Shown: positions 33,188-42,889 of the stretch, one piece after another
Numbering within the stretch: position 1 is the stretch's first letter
Layout of the letters: each line of letters opens with the position of its first letter
Position numbers and translations under genes: made by a program
Assembly (NCBI RefSeq): GCF_027853915.1
Contig: NZ_JAQGLA010000022.1
Location: 1 to 64,000 of the forward strand
Direction: 5' to 3'
Length of the DNA: 64,000 nucleotides
Source of the DNA: Saccharopolyspora oryzae
GTDB lineage: Bacteria; Actinomycetota; Actinomycetes; Mycobacteriales; Pseudonocardiaceae
The notes under the pieces: generated by a model
What the model saw: the letters and a program-made list of their open reading frames with translations, nothing else
Databases searched by the model: none
What the model was told of the DNA's origin: nothing

Positions 33188-36100
33188 ATGGCAGATCGGC
33201 AGAACGATCCGAGCGGTTTCCTGACCGCCCTGGGCGAGCGCGTCCTGGTCGCCGACGGCGGGATGGGCACCGCGCTGCAGGGCTTCGACCTGACGTTGGA
33301 CGACTTCGCCAACCTGGAGGGCTGCAACGAGATCCTGAACGTGACCCGGCCCGACGTGGTGTCCTCGATCTACCGGGGCTACCTGGAGGCGGGTTCGGAC
33401 GCGATCGAGACCAACACCTTCGGGGCGAACTGGGCCAACCTCGCCGAGTACGACATCCCGGAGCGCATCCGGGAGCTGGCCGAGAAGGGCTCGGCGCTGG
33501 CCCGCGAGGCCGCCGACGAGTACTCCACCCCGGACCGGCCCCGGTTCGTGCTGGGCTCGGTCGGCCCGGGCACCAAGCTGCCCACGCTGGGCCACGCTCC
33601 CTACACGCAGCTGCGCGACGCCTACCACGAGCAGGTCCTGGGCATGCTCGACGGCGGCATCGACGTGGTGCTGGTGGAGACCTCGCAGGACCTGCTGCAG
33701 ACCAAGGCCGCGATCGTCGCCGCCAAGCGCGCGATGGCCCAGGCCGGGCGGCACGTGCCGATCATCGCGCAGGTCACCGTGGAGACCACCGGCACCATGC
33801 TGGTCGGTTCGGAGATCGGCGCGGCGCTGACCGCGCTGGAGCCGCTGGGCATCGACCTGATCGGGATGAACTGCGCGACCGGTCCGGCGGAGATGAGCGA
33901 GCACCTGCGGGTGCTGGCGCAGAACGCCCGGATCCCGCTGTCGGTGATGCCCAACGCCGGCCTGCCCGAGCTGGGCCCCAACGGCGCGGTGTACCCGCTG
34001 CAGCCCGACGAGCTGGCCGAAGCGCTGGTCGGCTTCGTCAAGGACTACGGCGCGCGCCTGGTCGGCGGCTGCTGCGGCACCACCACCGAGCACGTGCGCG
34101 CGGTGGCCGAGGCGGTCCGGGGGATCACCCCCGAGCCGCGCACCCCGGAGCACATCCCGGCGGTGTCGTCGGTGTACCAGACGGTGCCGTTCGACCAGGA
34201 CGCCTCGATCCTCAACGTCGGCGAGCGGACCAACACCAACGGCTCGAAGGCGTTCCGCGAGGCGATGCTGGAAGGCCGCTACGACGACTGCGTGGAGATC
34301 GCCAAGGCCCAGACCCGCGAGGGCGCGCACATGCTCGACCTGTGCGTGGACTACGTGGGCCGGGACGGCACGGTCGACATGCGGGAGCTGGCCTCGCGGC
34401 TGGCCACCGCCTCGACGCTGCCGATCATGGTCGACTCCACCGAGCCCGAGGTGATCCAGGCCGGACTGGAGCACCTGGGCGGCCGGTGCGCGATCAACTC
34501 GGTCAACTGGGAGGACGGCCACGAGCCGGGCTCCCGGTACGAGCGGGTCATGCAGATGGCCGTCGAGCACGGCGCCACCGTGGTGGTGACCTGCATCGAC
34601 GAGGAGGGCCAGGCGCGCACCGCGGAGTGGAAGCTGCGGGTCGCCGAGCGGCTGATCGAGGACATGACCACCAACTGGGGTCTGGAGGAGTCCGCGATCA
34701 TCATCGACTGCCTGGTCTTCCCGATCACCACCGGTCAGGAAGAGGTCCGCAAGGACGCCGTCGAGACGATCAACGCGATCCGGGAGCTCAAGGCGCGCCA
34801 CCCGGAGGTGCAGACCACGCTGGGCCTGTCCAACGTGTCCTTCGGCCTGAACCCGGCGGCGCGGCAGGTGCTCAACTCGGTGTTCCTCAACGAGTGCCGG
34901 GAAGCCGGGCTGGACACCGCGATCCTCAACGCCTCCAAGATCCTGCCGATGAGCAAGATCGACGAGGAGGCGCGCAACGTCGCCCTGGACCTGGTCTACG
35001 ACCGGCGCCGCGAGGGCTACGACCCGCTGCAGAAGTTGATGGAGCTGTTCGAGGGGCAGACCGCGAAGTCCAGCAGCGCCTCCCGCGCCGAGGAGCTCGC
35101 GAAGCTGCCGCTGTTCGAGCGGCTGGAGCGGCGGATCGTCGACGGCGAGCGCAACGGGCTGGAAGCCGACCTGGAAGCGGCGATGGCCGAGAAGCCGCCG
35201 CTGGAGATCATCAACGAGAACCTGCTGGCCGGCATGAAGGTCGTCGGCGAGCTGTTCGGTTCCGGGCAGATGCAGCTGCCGTTCGTGCTGCAGTCCGCCG
35301 AGGTGATGAAGGCGGCGGTGGCGCACCTGGAACCGCACATGGAGAAGGACGACTCCGGCGGCAAGGGCAAGCTGCTGCTGGCCACGGTCAAGGGCGATGT
35401 GCACGACATCGGCAAGAACCTGGTCGACATCATCGTCTCCAACAACGGCTACGACGTGGTCAACATCGGCATCAAGCAGCCGATCGGCGCCATCCTCGAA
35501 GCCGCCGAGGAGAACAAGGTCGACGCCATCGGCATGTCCGGCCTGCTGGTGAAGTCCACGGTGATCATGAAGGAGAACCTGGAGGAGATGAACTCCAGGG
35601 GGCTGGCGCAGAAGTACCCGGTGATGCTGGGTGGCGCGGCGCTGACCCGCTCGTTCGTGGAGCACGACCTCGACGAGGTCTACCAGGGCGACGTCCGCTA
35701 CGCCAAGGACGCCTTCGAGGGCCTGCACCTGATGGACCGGCTGATGTCCATCAAGCGCGGTGACAACCCCGAGGAGGACGCCGCCGAGGAGGCCAAGAAG
35801 GCCGAGCGCAAGGCCCGGCGGGAGCGTTCGCTGCGCATCGCGGAGAAGCGCAAGGCCGAGCAGGGCGACGAGCCCGGCTACGACGACACCACCCGGTCCG
35901 ACGTGTCCACCGACGAGCCGGTGCCCACCCCGCCGTTCTGGGGCTCCAAGGTGGTCAAGGGCGTCGCCGTCGCCGACTACCTGGCGCTGCTGGACGAGCG
36001 GGCGACGTTCTTCGGCCAGTGGGGCCTGCGCGGCGCGAAGAAGGGCGAGGGGCCCTCCTACGAGGAGCTGGTCGAGACCGAGGGCCGGCCGCGGCTGCGG

Positions 36101-36754
36101 CACTGGATCGACGAGCTGTCCACCGCGGGCATCCTGCAGCACGCGGCGGTGGTCTACGGCTACTTCCCGTGCGTGACCGAGGGCAACCACCTCGTCGTGC
36201 TGGACAAGGACGAGCCGGACTCCCCGGAGCGCACCCGGTTCTTCTTCCCGCGGCAGAAGCGCGACCGGCGGCTGTGCCTGTCGGACTTCTTCCGCACCCG
36301 GGAGCAGGCCGAGCGCACCGGCCAGGTGGACGTGCTGCCGATGCAGCTGGTCACCATGGGCCAGCCGATCGCCGACTACGCCAACGAGCTGTTCGCGAAG
36401 AACGCCTACCGGGACTACCTGGAGGTGCACGGGCTGAGCGTGCAGCTCACCGAGGCGCTGGCCGAGTACTGGCACCGCCGCGTCCGCCGCGAGCTGGCCT
36501 GGGCCAAGGGCGGCACGGTGGCCCAGGAGGACCCCGAGGACGTGCGGGAGTTCTTCAAGCTCGGCTACCGAGGTGCCCGGTACTCCTTCGGCTACGGCGC
36601 CTGCCCGGACATCGAGGACCGCGCCAAGATCGTCGACCTGCTCGAGTCCGAGCGCATCGGCGTGGTGCTGTCCGAGGAGTTCCAGCTGCACCCCGAGCAG
36701 TCCACCGACGCGATCGTGGCGCACCACCCCGAAGCCAAGTACTTCAACACGTAA
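33188..36754 (+). CDS. metH: Cobalamin-dependent methionine synthase
   Basis: A 1188-residue four-module MetH. Module order: homocysteine-binding barrel with zinc Cys at 229 (GMNCATGP), 295 and 296 (GGCCGTT); methyltetrahydrofolate-binding barrel (about 330-610, NVGERTNTNGSKAFRE); cap and B12-binding domains with DVHDIGKN at 737-744, where His739 is the cobalt ligand; and the C-terminal SAM-dependent reactivation domain (RGARYSFGYGACPDIEDR). A charged Lys/Glu-rich linker (about 860-905) precedes the reactivation domain. It remethylates homocysteine to methionine with 5-methyl-THF. It starts 20 bp after adoK. No cobalamin riboswitch is visible upstream. Confidence 0.96.
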   Translation: MADRQNDPSGFLTALGERVLVADGGMGTALQGFDLTLDDFANLEGCNEILNVTRPDVVSSIYRGYLEAGSDAIETNTFGANWANLAEYDIPERIRELAEKGSALAREAADEYSTPDRPRFVLGSVGPGTKLPTLGHAPYTQLRDAYHEQVLGMLDGGIDVVLVETSQDLLQTKAAIVAAKRAMAQAGRHVPIIAQVTVETTGTMLVGSEIGAALTALEPLGIDLIGMNCATGPAEMSEHLRVLAQNARIPLSVMPNAGLPELGPNGAVYPLQPDELAEALVGFVKDYGARLVGGCCGTTTEHVRAVAEAVRGITPEPRTPEHIPAVSSVYQTVPFDQDASILNVGERTNTNGSKAFREAMLEGRYDDCVEIAKAQTREGAHMLDLCVDYVGRDGTVDMRELASRLATASTLPIMVDSTEPEVIQAGLEHLGGRCAINSVNWEDGHEPGSRYERVMQMAVEHGATVVVTCIDEEGQARTAEWKLRVAERLIEDMTTNWGLEESAIIIDCLVFPITTGQEEVRKDAVETINAIRELKARHPEVQTTLGLSNVSFGLNPAARQVLNSVFLNECREAGLDTAILNASKILPMSKIDEEARNVALDLVYDRRREGYDPLQKLMELFEGQTAKSSSASRAEELAKLPLFERLERRIVDGERNGLEADLEAAMAEKPPLEIINENLLAGMKVVGELFGSGQMQLPFVLQSAEVMKAAVAHLEPHMEKDDSGGKGKLLLATVKGDVHDIGKNLVDIIVSNNGYDVVNIGIKQPIGAILEAAEENKVDAIGMSGLLVKSTVIMKENLEEMNSRGLAQKYPVMLGGAALTRSFVEHDLDEVYQGDVRYAKDAFEGLHLMDRLMSIKRGDNPEEDAAEEAKKAERKARRERSLRIAEKRKAEQGDEPGYDDTTRSDVSTDEPVPTPPFWGSKVVKGVAVADYLALLDERATFFGQWGLRGAKKGEGPSYEELVETEGRPRLRHWIDELSTAGILQHAAVVYGYFPCVTEGNHLVVLDKDEPDSPERTRFFFPRQKRDRRLCLSDFFRTREQAERTGQVDVLPMQLVTMGQPIADYANELFAKNAYRDYLEVHGLSVQLTEALAEYWHRRVRRELAWAKGGTVAQEDPEDVREFFKLGYRGARYSFGYGACPDIEDRAKIVDLLESERIGVVLSEEFQLHPEQSTDAIVAHHPEAKYFNT

Positions 36755-36855
36755 AGCGCGGATCGATGCAGGTCGGCGCCGTGGGAATGGCGCTACCCTG
36801 CACAGGAACCCGGTCCGCGAAGACCTGACAAGATCGGGAAACACGAAAGGAAGCC

Positions 36856-38313
<1,458 letters not shown>

Positions 38314-38350
38314 TCCTCTAGAGGAGTCGCTCCCGTCCGATGCGCGGGTT

Positions 38351-38394
38351 CCGTGAGTCTTTTGGGTCGTCATGGCAGCCCAAAAGACTCACGG
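38351..38394. terminator. CGTGAG-family terminator hairpin 3
   Basis: CCGTGAGTCTTTTGGG pairs perfectly with CCCAAAAGACTCACGG (16 bp, 12-base loop), 38 bp after the ahcY stop and 64 bp before metF. It may partly separate metF from the upstream genes. Confidence 0.82.
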
Positions 38395-38457
38395 TGGCGC
38401 CGGACGGGGCGGCTCCGCCGCTTGACGAGACCAAGCTGGGAATGAGGGAGGCCAGTA

Positions 38458-39351
38458 ATGACCAAAGTCATCGACCGGCTGCGCCCCGGCAAGACGGTGT
38501 TCTCGGTGGAGTTCTTCCCGCCGAAGACCGACGAGGAGGAACGCCACCTGTGGCGGGCCATCCGGGAGCTGGAGCCGCTGGACCCCGCTTACGTGTCGGT
38601 CACCTACGGCGCGGGCGGATCCAGCCGGGACCGCACGGTGCGCACCACCGGCCGGATCGCCAACGACACCACCCTGGTGGCGATGGCGCACCTGACCGGG
38701 GTGAACCACTCGATCGCCGAGCTGCGGCACGTCATCGGGTCGTACGCGGCCGAGGGCATCAAGAACGTGCTGGTGATCCGCGGCGACCCGCCGGGCGACC
38801 CGATGGGCGAGTGGATCCCGCACCCGGAGGGCATCACCTACGCCGACGAGCTGGTGCGCTTGGTGCGCGAGTGCGGTGACTTCAACGTGGGCGTCGCGTC
38901 GTTCCCGTACATGCACCCGCGCTCGACCGACCTGGAGTCGGACACCAAGCACATGGTCAACAAGCTGCGGGCCGGGGCGGACTTCTCGGTGGCGCAGATG
39001 TTCCTGGAGCCGGAGAGCTTCCTGCGGCTGCGGGACCGGTTGGCCCAGCACGGCTGCCACCAGCCGGTGCTGCCGGGGATCATGCCGATCACCACGCCGA
39101 GGGTGCTGGGCATGACCACCCAGCTGAGCAACATGACGATCCCGGACGAGGTGTCGGCGGTGCTGGACCCGCTGCGCGAGGACGCGGCCGGTTTCCGGGC
39201 GGCCGGGCTGGAGATCACCACCCGGCTGTGCGAGAAGCTGATCGCCGAAGGCGTGCCGGCGCTGCACTTCTACAGCCTGAACCGGTCCAAGGCCACCCGC
39301 GAGGTGCTGGCCAACCTCGGGCTGATCGACGGCGTGCTGAAGGCCGCCTGA
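38458..39351 (+). CDS. metF: 5,10-methylenetetrahydrofolate reductase
   Basis: A 297-residue FAD enzyme that reduces 5,10-methylene-THF to 5-methyl-THF, the methyl donor for MetH. The family signatures are present: VFSVEFFPPKTDEEERHLWRA with the catalytic Glu near residue 19, VSVTYGAGGSSRDRT, NVLVIRGDPPGDP, VGVASFPYMHP, and AGADFSVAQMFLEPESF. ATG 38458 follows GGGAGG. It completes the methyl cycle encoded from 29091 on, but a strong hairpin upstream means it may also have its own promoter. Confidence 0.95.
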   Translation: MTKVIDRLRPGKTVFSVEFFPPKTDEEERHLWRAIRELEPLDPAYVSVTYGAGGSSRDRTVRTTGRIANDTTLVAMAHLTGVNHSIAELRHVIGSYAAEGIKNVLVIRGDPPGDPMGEWIPHPEGITYADELVRLVRECGDFNVGVASFPYMHPRSTDLESDTKHMVNKLRAGADFSVAQMFLEPESFLRLRDRLAQHGCHQPVLPGIMPITTPRVLGMTTQLSNMTIPDEVSAVLDPLREDAAGFRAAGLEITTRLCEKLIAEGVPALHFYSLNRSKATREVLANLGLIDGVLKAA

Positions 39352-39367
39352 CCCGCTGAACCGAACG

Positions 39368-39404
39368 ACCCCGCCGCCCCGGTCCGACCGCCGGGCGGCG
39401 GGGT
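39368..39404 (+). terminator. Terminator of the methyl-cycle operon
   Basis: ACCCCGCCGCCC pairs perfectly with GGGCGGCGGGGT (12 bp) and is followed by CTTTC. It begins 16 bp after the metF stop and closes the betaine/methyl-cycle run. Confidence 0.85.
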
Positions 39405-39775
39405 CTTTCGCTTGCACCGCCGGTGAATCCGCTCACAGGGCGCTGAGCCGGTGAATGCGCGGTGTCACCGATTCCGGAGCCAGATGTCGCATTCAGGCTG
39501 ACCCGGTGGGCCGTGTGGGGGACCAGGTGCCGCTCGGGCGCACGCAACGAAGCGATCATCCCCGCGTTTCATGCACTTTTAACGGCGCCCTGTTCGCCGG
39601 CGCGTATTCCGTTCCGTTATGGTCGGGGTATTCGCCGCTCGCAGTGGAGTCCACTTCGGACTCGGCTGCTGGGTGCAATGGTGCGCCGGCGTGAAGAGGA
39701 CGTGTCGGACTCCGGAATGGGAAACGGGTTTTCCGGTCGTGCCGGATGGCGTCCGCAGCAGGGAGGACCAGGTCG
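39405..39775. other. Intergenic region after metF
   Basis: About 370 bp with no supported gene. It holds two copies of GCCGGTGAAT(C/G)CGC, at 39419-39432 and 39447-39460, and presumably the promoter for the small ORF and acyltransferase that follow. Confidence 0.4.
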
Positions 39776-39949
39776 ATGTCGGTGCCGCCAGCAGTGCCCG
39801 AGCCTCGCGTGATCGCAGGCGACGGACCCGCGGTTGAAGGTGAATTGTTTTCGGAATCGCCGGATCGGGCATTCGGTGAACTCGCCGAGAAGCTCGCCGC
39901 CGACATTTGTCGATCTCTGGGCGTTCCCGGCTCGGAAACAATTCTCTGA
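39776..39949 (+). CDS. Small acidic protein of 57 residues, unknown
   Basis: A short ORF with its own good ribosome site (AGGGAGGA about 9 bp before the ATG) and actinobacterial codon bias. The product is acidic and soluble: a Pro/Val-rich start (MSVPPAVPEPRVIAGDG), then a helix-prone stretch (RAFGELAEKLAADICRSLGV). There is no membrane segment and no cysteine cluster beyond a single Cys. It lies 53 bp upstream of the WS/DGAT gene, so the two may be co-transcribed. I recognise no family; it could also be a leader peptide or a chance ORF. Confidence 0.4.
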   Translation: MSVPPAVPEPRVIAGDGPAVEGELFSESPDRAFGELAEKLAADICRSLGVPGSETIL

Positions 39950-40002
39950 CCGCTGCGCCGGATGATTCCGGTGCGGCGTCGATCGCGCGACGAGGTGTGC
40001 CG

Positions 40003-41325
40003 ATGATGACGACTGGGATCAACACGCTCGACTGGGCTTTCCTGTGCCTGGAACGGGAAACCGCGCCGATGCACCTCGGTGCGGTCGCGGTGTTCGCCCC
40101 GCAGGGCGAGTCGGACCGCGAGCGGCTGCTCGCGCTGCTGGCCGAGCGCGCCCAGCGGATCGCGCGGCTGCGGCTGCGCCTGGACCGGTCCTGGATGCAG
40201 CCGTGCTGGGCCGAGGCGCCTGGTTTCGACGCCGCCGAGCACGTGCACGGCCACCAGGTGCCCACCCCGGGCGGCCGCGAGGAGCTGGCCGAGCTGGTCG
40301 CGGAACTGGCCGCCCTGCCGCTGGACCGGCGTCGCCCGCTGTGGGAGCTGCACTTGATCACGGGCCTGGCCGAGGGCCGGTTCGCGGTGCTGGTGAAGTT
40401 CCACCACGCGCTGGCCGACGGTCGCGACGCGGTGGAGGTCGGTCTCGGACTGCTCGACGGCCTCACCCCGGAATCCGCAGCCGTCCCGGAACAGCGCAAT
40501 CCGATCGGCGACGTGGTGGGCCTGCTCGGACGTCCGCAGGAGCTGTTCGGCACAGTTCGCTCGACCCTGGCGAAGTCGGGGGAGTCGCTGGGCATCGCCT
40601 CCTCGGTGGTGCGCAACGTGCGGCTCCCGCAGTCGGATTCGCCCCTGCACGCCTCCGGCTCCGCCGCGCGCAAAGTCGCCCTCGTGCCGCTGGACCTGGC
40701 CGAGCTGCGCCAGATCCGCGCCCAGCACGGCGGCACGACCAACGACGTGGTGCTCGCGGTGATCTCCGGGGCCCTGCGCCGCTGGCTGGCCGCCCGCGGG
40801 CACGACCTCGAACTTCCGGTCCGAGTGCTGGTCCCGGTGTGCCGCCGCCGTGCGAACCAGCGCAGCGGCGGCAACAACCAGCTGTCCGGCTACCTGTGCG
40901 AGCTGCCGCTGGCCGAGCCGGACCCGGTCGCGCGGCTGCAGTGGATCAGGGCGGAGATGGCGCGCAACAAGAGCGCGGGACCGCAGCGCGGGCCGGGCGC
41001 GTTCCCGGTGCTGGCCGGGCGGGTGCCGCAACTCGTGCACCAGGTGGCCGGACCGCTGGCGGGACAGGGTGCGGCGCTGCTGTTCGACGCGCTGATCAGC
41101 AACGTCCCGCTGCCGAGCTTCCGCGCGACCCTGGACGGCGCGGAGCTCGCCGAGCTCTACCCGGTGGCTCCGCTGGCCGCCGGGCACGCGCTGGCGATCG
41201 CCGTGTCGCAGTTCAACGGCGCGGTGCACGTCGGGGTGCAGGCCAACCGGGCTGCGGTGCCGGATCTGGAGAAGTTCCGGGAGGCCCTGCCGCTGGCGGT
41301 GGCCGAACTGGCCGACCGCGCTTGA
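40003..41325 (+). CDS. Wax ester synthase / diacylglycerol acyltransferase (WS/DGAT)
   Basis: A 440-residue acyltransferase that makes triacylglycerol or wax esters from acyl-CoA and diacylglycerol or fatty alcohol. It opens with NTLDWAFLCLERETAPMHLGAVAVF, typical of the family. The catalytic motif HHALADG is at residues 134-140, with His135 the expected base and Asp139 structural. GGTTNDVVLAVISGALRRWL and the later NNQLSGYLCELPL and ISNVPLP motifs are present. The ATG at 40003 (or 40006) has GAGG at a suitable distance. The longer ORF upstream overlaps the small gene and is unlikely. Storage-lipid synthesis is common in actinomycetes. Confidence 0.88.
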   Translation: MMTTGINTLDWAFLCLERETAPMHLGAVAVFAPQGESDRERLLALLAERAQRIARLRLRLDRSWMQPCWAEAPGFDAAEHVHGHQVPTPGGREELAELVAELAALPLDRRRPLWELHLITGLAEGRFAVLVKFHHALADGRDAVEVGLGLLDGLTPESAAVPEQRNPIGDVVGLLGRPQELFGTVRSTLAKSGESLGIASSVVRNVRLPQSDSPLHASGSAARKVALVPLDLAELRQIRAQHGGTTNDVVLAVISGALRRWLAARGHDLELPVRVLVPVCRRRANQRSGGNNQLSGYLCELPLAEPDPVARLQWIRAEMARNKSAGPQRGPGAFPVLAGRVPQLVHQVAGPLAGQGAALLFDALISNVPLPSFRATLDGAELAELYPVAPLAAGHALAIAVSQFNGAVHVGVQANRAAVPDLEKFREALPLAVAELADRA

Positions 41326-41377
41326 GCCCGGCGAAAATTCGGCCGCGCGGGCGGAGCTTTCCTGGTTTCATGAGGGC

Positions 41378-42826
41378 ATGGACCTCGTGGTGCGGACAGA
41401 GCACGGTGCGGTGCGTGGTGTCGCCGACGGAGAGCTGAGCGTTTTCAAGGGAATTCCCTACGCGGCCCCGCTGGACGGGCCGCGCCGGTTCCAAGCTCCG
41501 CAACCTCCCGAGCCCTGGGACGGGGTTCGGGACGCGTCCGGGTTCAGCGCTGCCGTGCCGCAACCGGTGCTGCTGCCGGGCATCCCGGCGGCGTGGAAAC
41601 CTGGTGATGGCACGGATTCGCTGACGCTCAACGTGTGGACGCCGGACCGCGGCGGCGGTCTGCCGGTGCTGGTGTGGATCCACGGCGGCGCCTACCTCGG
41701 CGGCACGAGCGGGGAGTACGACCCGACGAGGCTGGCGCAGGCCGGTGTGGTCGTGGTGACGGTGAACTACCGGGTCGGCTACGAGGGTTTCGGCCGGGTG
41801 CAGGACGCTCCGGCCAACCGCGGCATCCTGGACCAGCTGGCCGCGTTGCGGTGGGTGCAGAACAACATCGCGGCGTTCGGCGGCGATTCGGGCAACGTGA
41901 CGATCTTCGGCGAGTCCGCCGGGGCGACCTCGGTGGTCACGCTGGCGGCCGGATCGGCGGGGAAAGGCCTGTTCCGCCGCGGCATCGCGCAGAGCGTCGG
42001 TGCGCTGTTCTGCGACGAGGACGAGTTCGGCAAGGTCAGCGACCTGGTCGTCGGTCGCCTGGGGATTCCGGCGACTGCCGAAGCACTGGCCGAGGTGCCG
42101 CCGGAGGCGATCCACACCGCGCAGGCGGCGGCGATGGCGGAGATGAACGAGAACCGCGCGGCTTGGACGAATTCGACGGCGTACGCGGTGGTCTTCGACG
42201 GCGAGGTCCTCGACGACCTGCCGTGGGTGATGCTGCGCGGCGGTTCGGGTGCGGGGGTGGACCTGATCTGCGGTTACAACACCGACGAAGCCACCATGTT
42301 CACGGCGGACCTGCCCGCGGCCGCCAAGGATCCGGCGCTGCTGGCACGGGGCCTGCGGCTGGACCCGTCGGCGGTGGATCAGTATCGGGCCGGGTATCCG
42401 GGAGCCGGCGACGCGGAGCTGTACACGCTGATGCTTAGCGACAAGCTGTTCCGGATGCCGGCGCTGTGGTGCGCTGAAACGCACGCCCGGGCGGGCGGCC
42501 GCAGCTACCTCTACGAGTTCGCGTGGCGCACCCCGCTCAACGGGGGAGCGTTCGGCGCGTGCCACGGCCTGGACCTGCCGTTCACCTTCGGCGTTGCGGA
42601 AGACGCCCTCCGGCAGATGTTCGGCGAGGAGATGCCCGCGGACTTCGAGGTCCTCTCGGCGGAACTGCGCGAGTCCTGGATCTCCTTCGCCACCACCGGT
42701 GATCCGGGCTGGCCGACGTACTCGGACGCCGACCGCCGCGCCCGGATCTGGAACGTCCCGTCGTCGGTGGCCGACGACCCGATCAAGGTCTCGCGCGAGA
42801 TCTGGCAGCACCGCTTCTCGGGCTGA
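41378..42826 (+). CDS. Type-B carboxylesterase, paralogue 1
   Basis: A 482-residue carboxylesterase/lipase of the para-nitrobenzyl esterase type. FKGIPYAAPLDGPRRFQAP is the family opening. The oxyanion hole is WIHGGAYLGG. The nucleophile is Ser180 in FGESAGATSV. The acid lies in GYNTDEATMF and the His in GACHGLDLPFTFG. It has no signal peptide. It is the first of two tandem paralogues of nearly equal length that align without large gaps. The start MDLVVRT is shared with its paralogue (MDLVVST). Only a weak ribosome site, GAGGGC, is seen. Confidence 0.88.
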   Translation: MDLVVRTEHGAVRGVADGELSVFKGIPYAAPLDGPRRFQAPQPPEPWDGVRDASGFSAAVPQPVLLPGIPAAWKPGDGTDSLTLNVWTPDRGGGLPVLVWIHGGAYLGGTSGEYDPTRLAQAGVVVVTVNYRVGYEGFGRVQDAPANRGILDQLAALRWVQNNIAAFGGDSGNVTIFGESAGATSVVTLAAGSAGKGLFRRGIAQSVGALFCDEDEFGKVSDLVVGRLGIPATAEALAEVPPEAIHTAQAAAMAEMNENRAAWTNSTAYAVVFDGEVLDDLPWVMLRGGSGAGVDLICGYNTDEATMFTADLPAAAKDPALLARGLRLDPSAVDQYRAGYPGAGDAELYTLMLSDKLFRMPALWCAETHARAGGRSYLYEFAWRTPLNGGAFGACHGLDLPFTFGVAEDALRQMFGEEMPADFEVLSAELRESWISFATTGDPGWPTYSDADRRARIWNVPSSVADDPIKVSREIWQHRFSG

Positions 42827-42889
42827 GCCCGGCGCGGCTCTTCGCTCGAACGCCGGACGAGCCGATGGCTAGTGTGCTTACATATCGGC

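Noticed and set aside
28983-36844. Long antisense open frames opposite the methyl-cycle genes
   Set aside because: They are Val/His/Gln/Arg-rich shadows of metK, adoK and metH on the other strand, with no motifs or ribosome sites.
39419-39460. Direct repeat GCCGGTGAAT(C/G)CGC as an iteron or attachment site
   Set aside because: There are only two copies 28 bp apart, with no integrase, replication gene or tRNA beside them.
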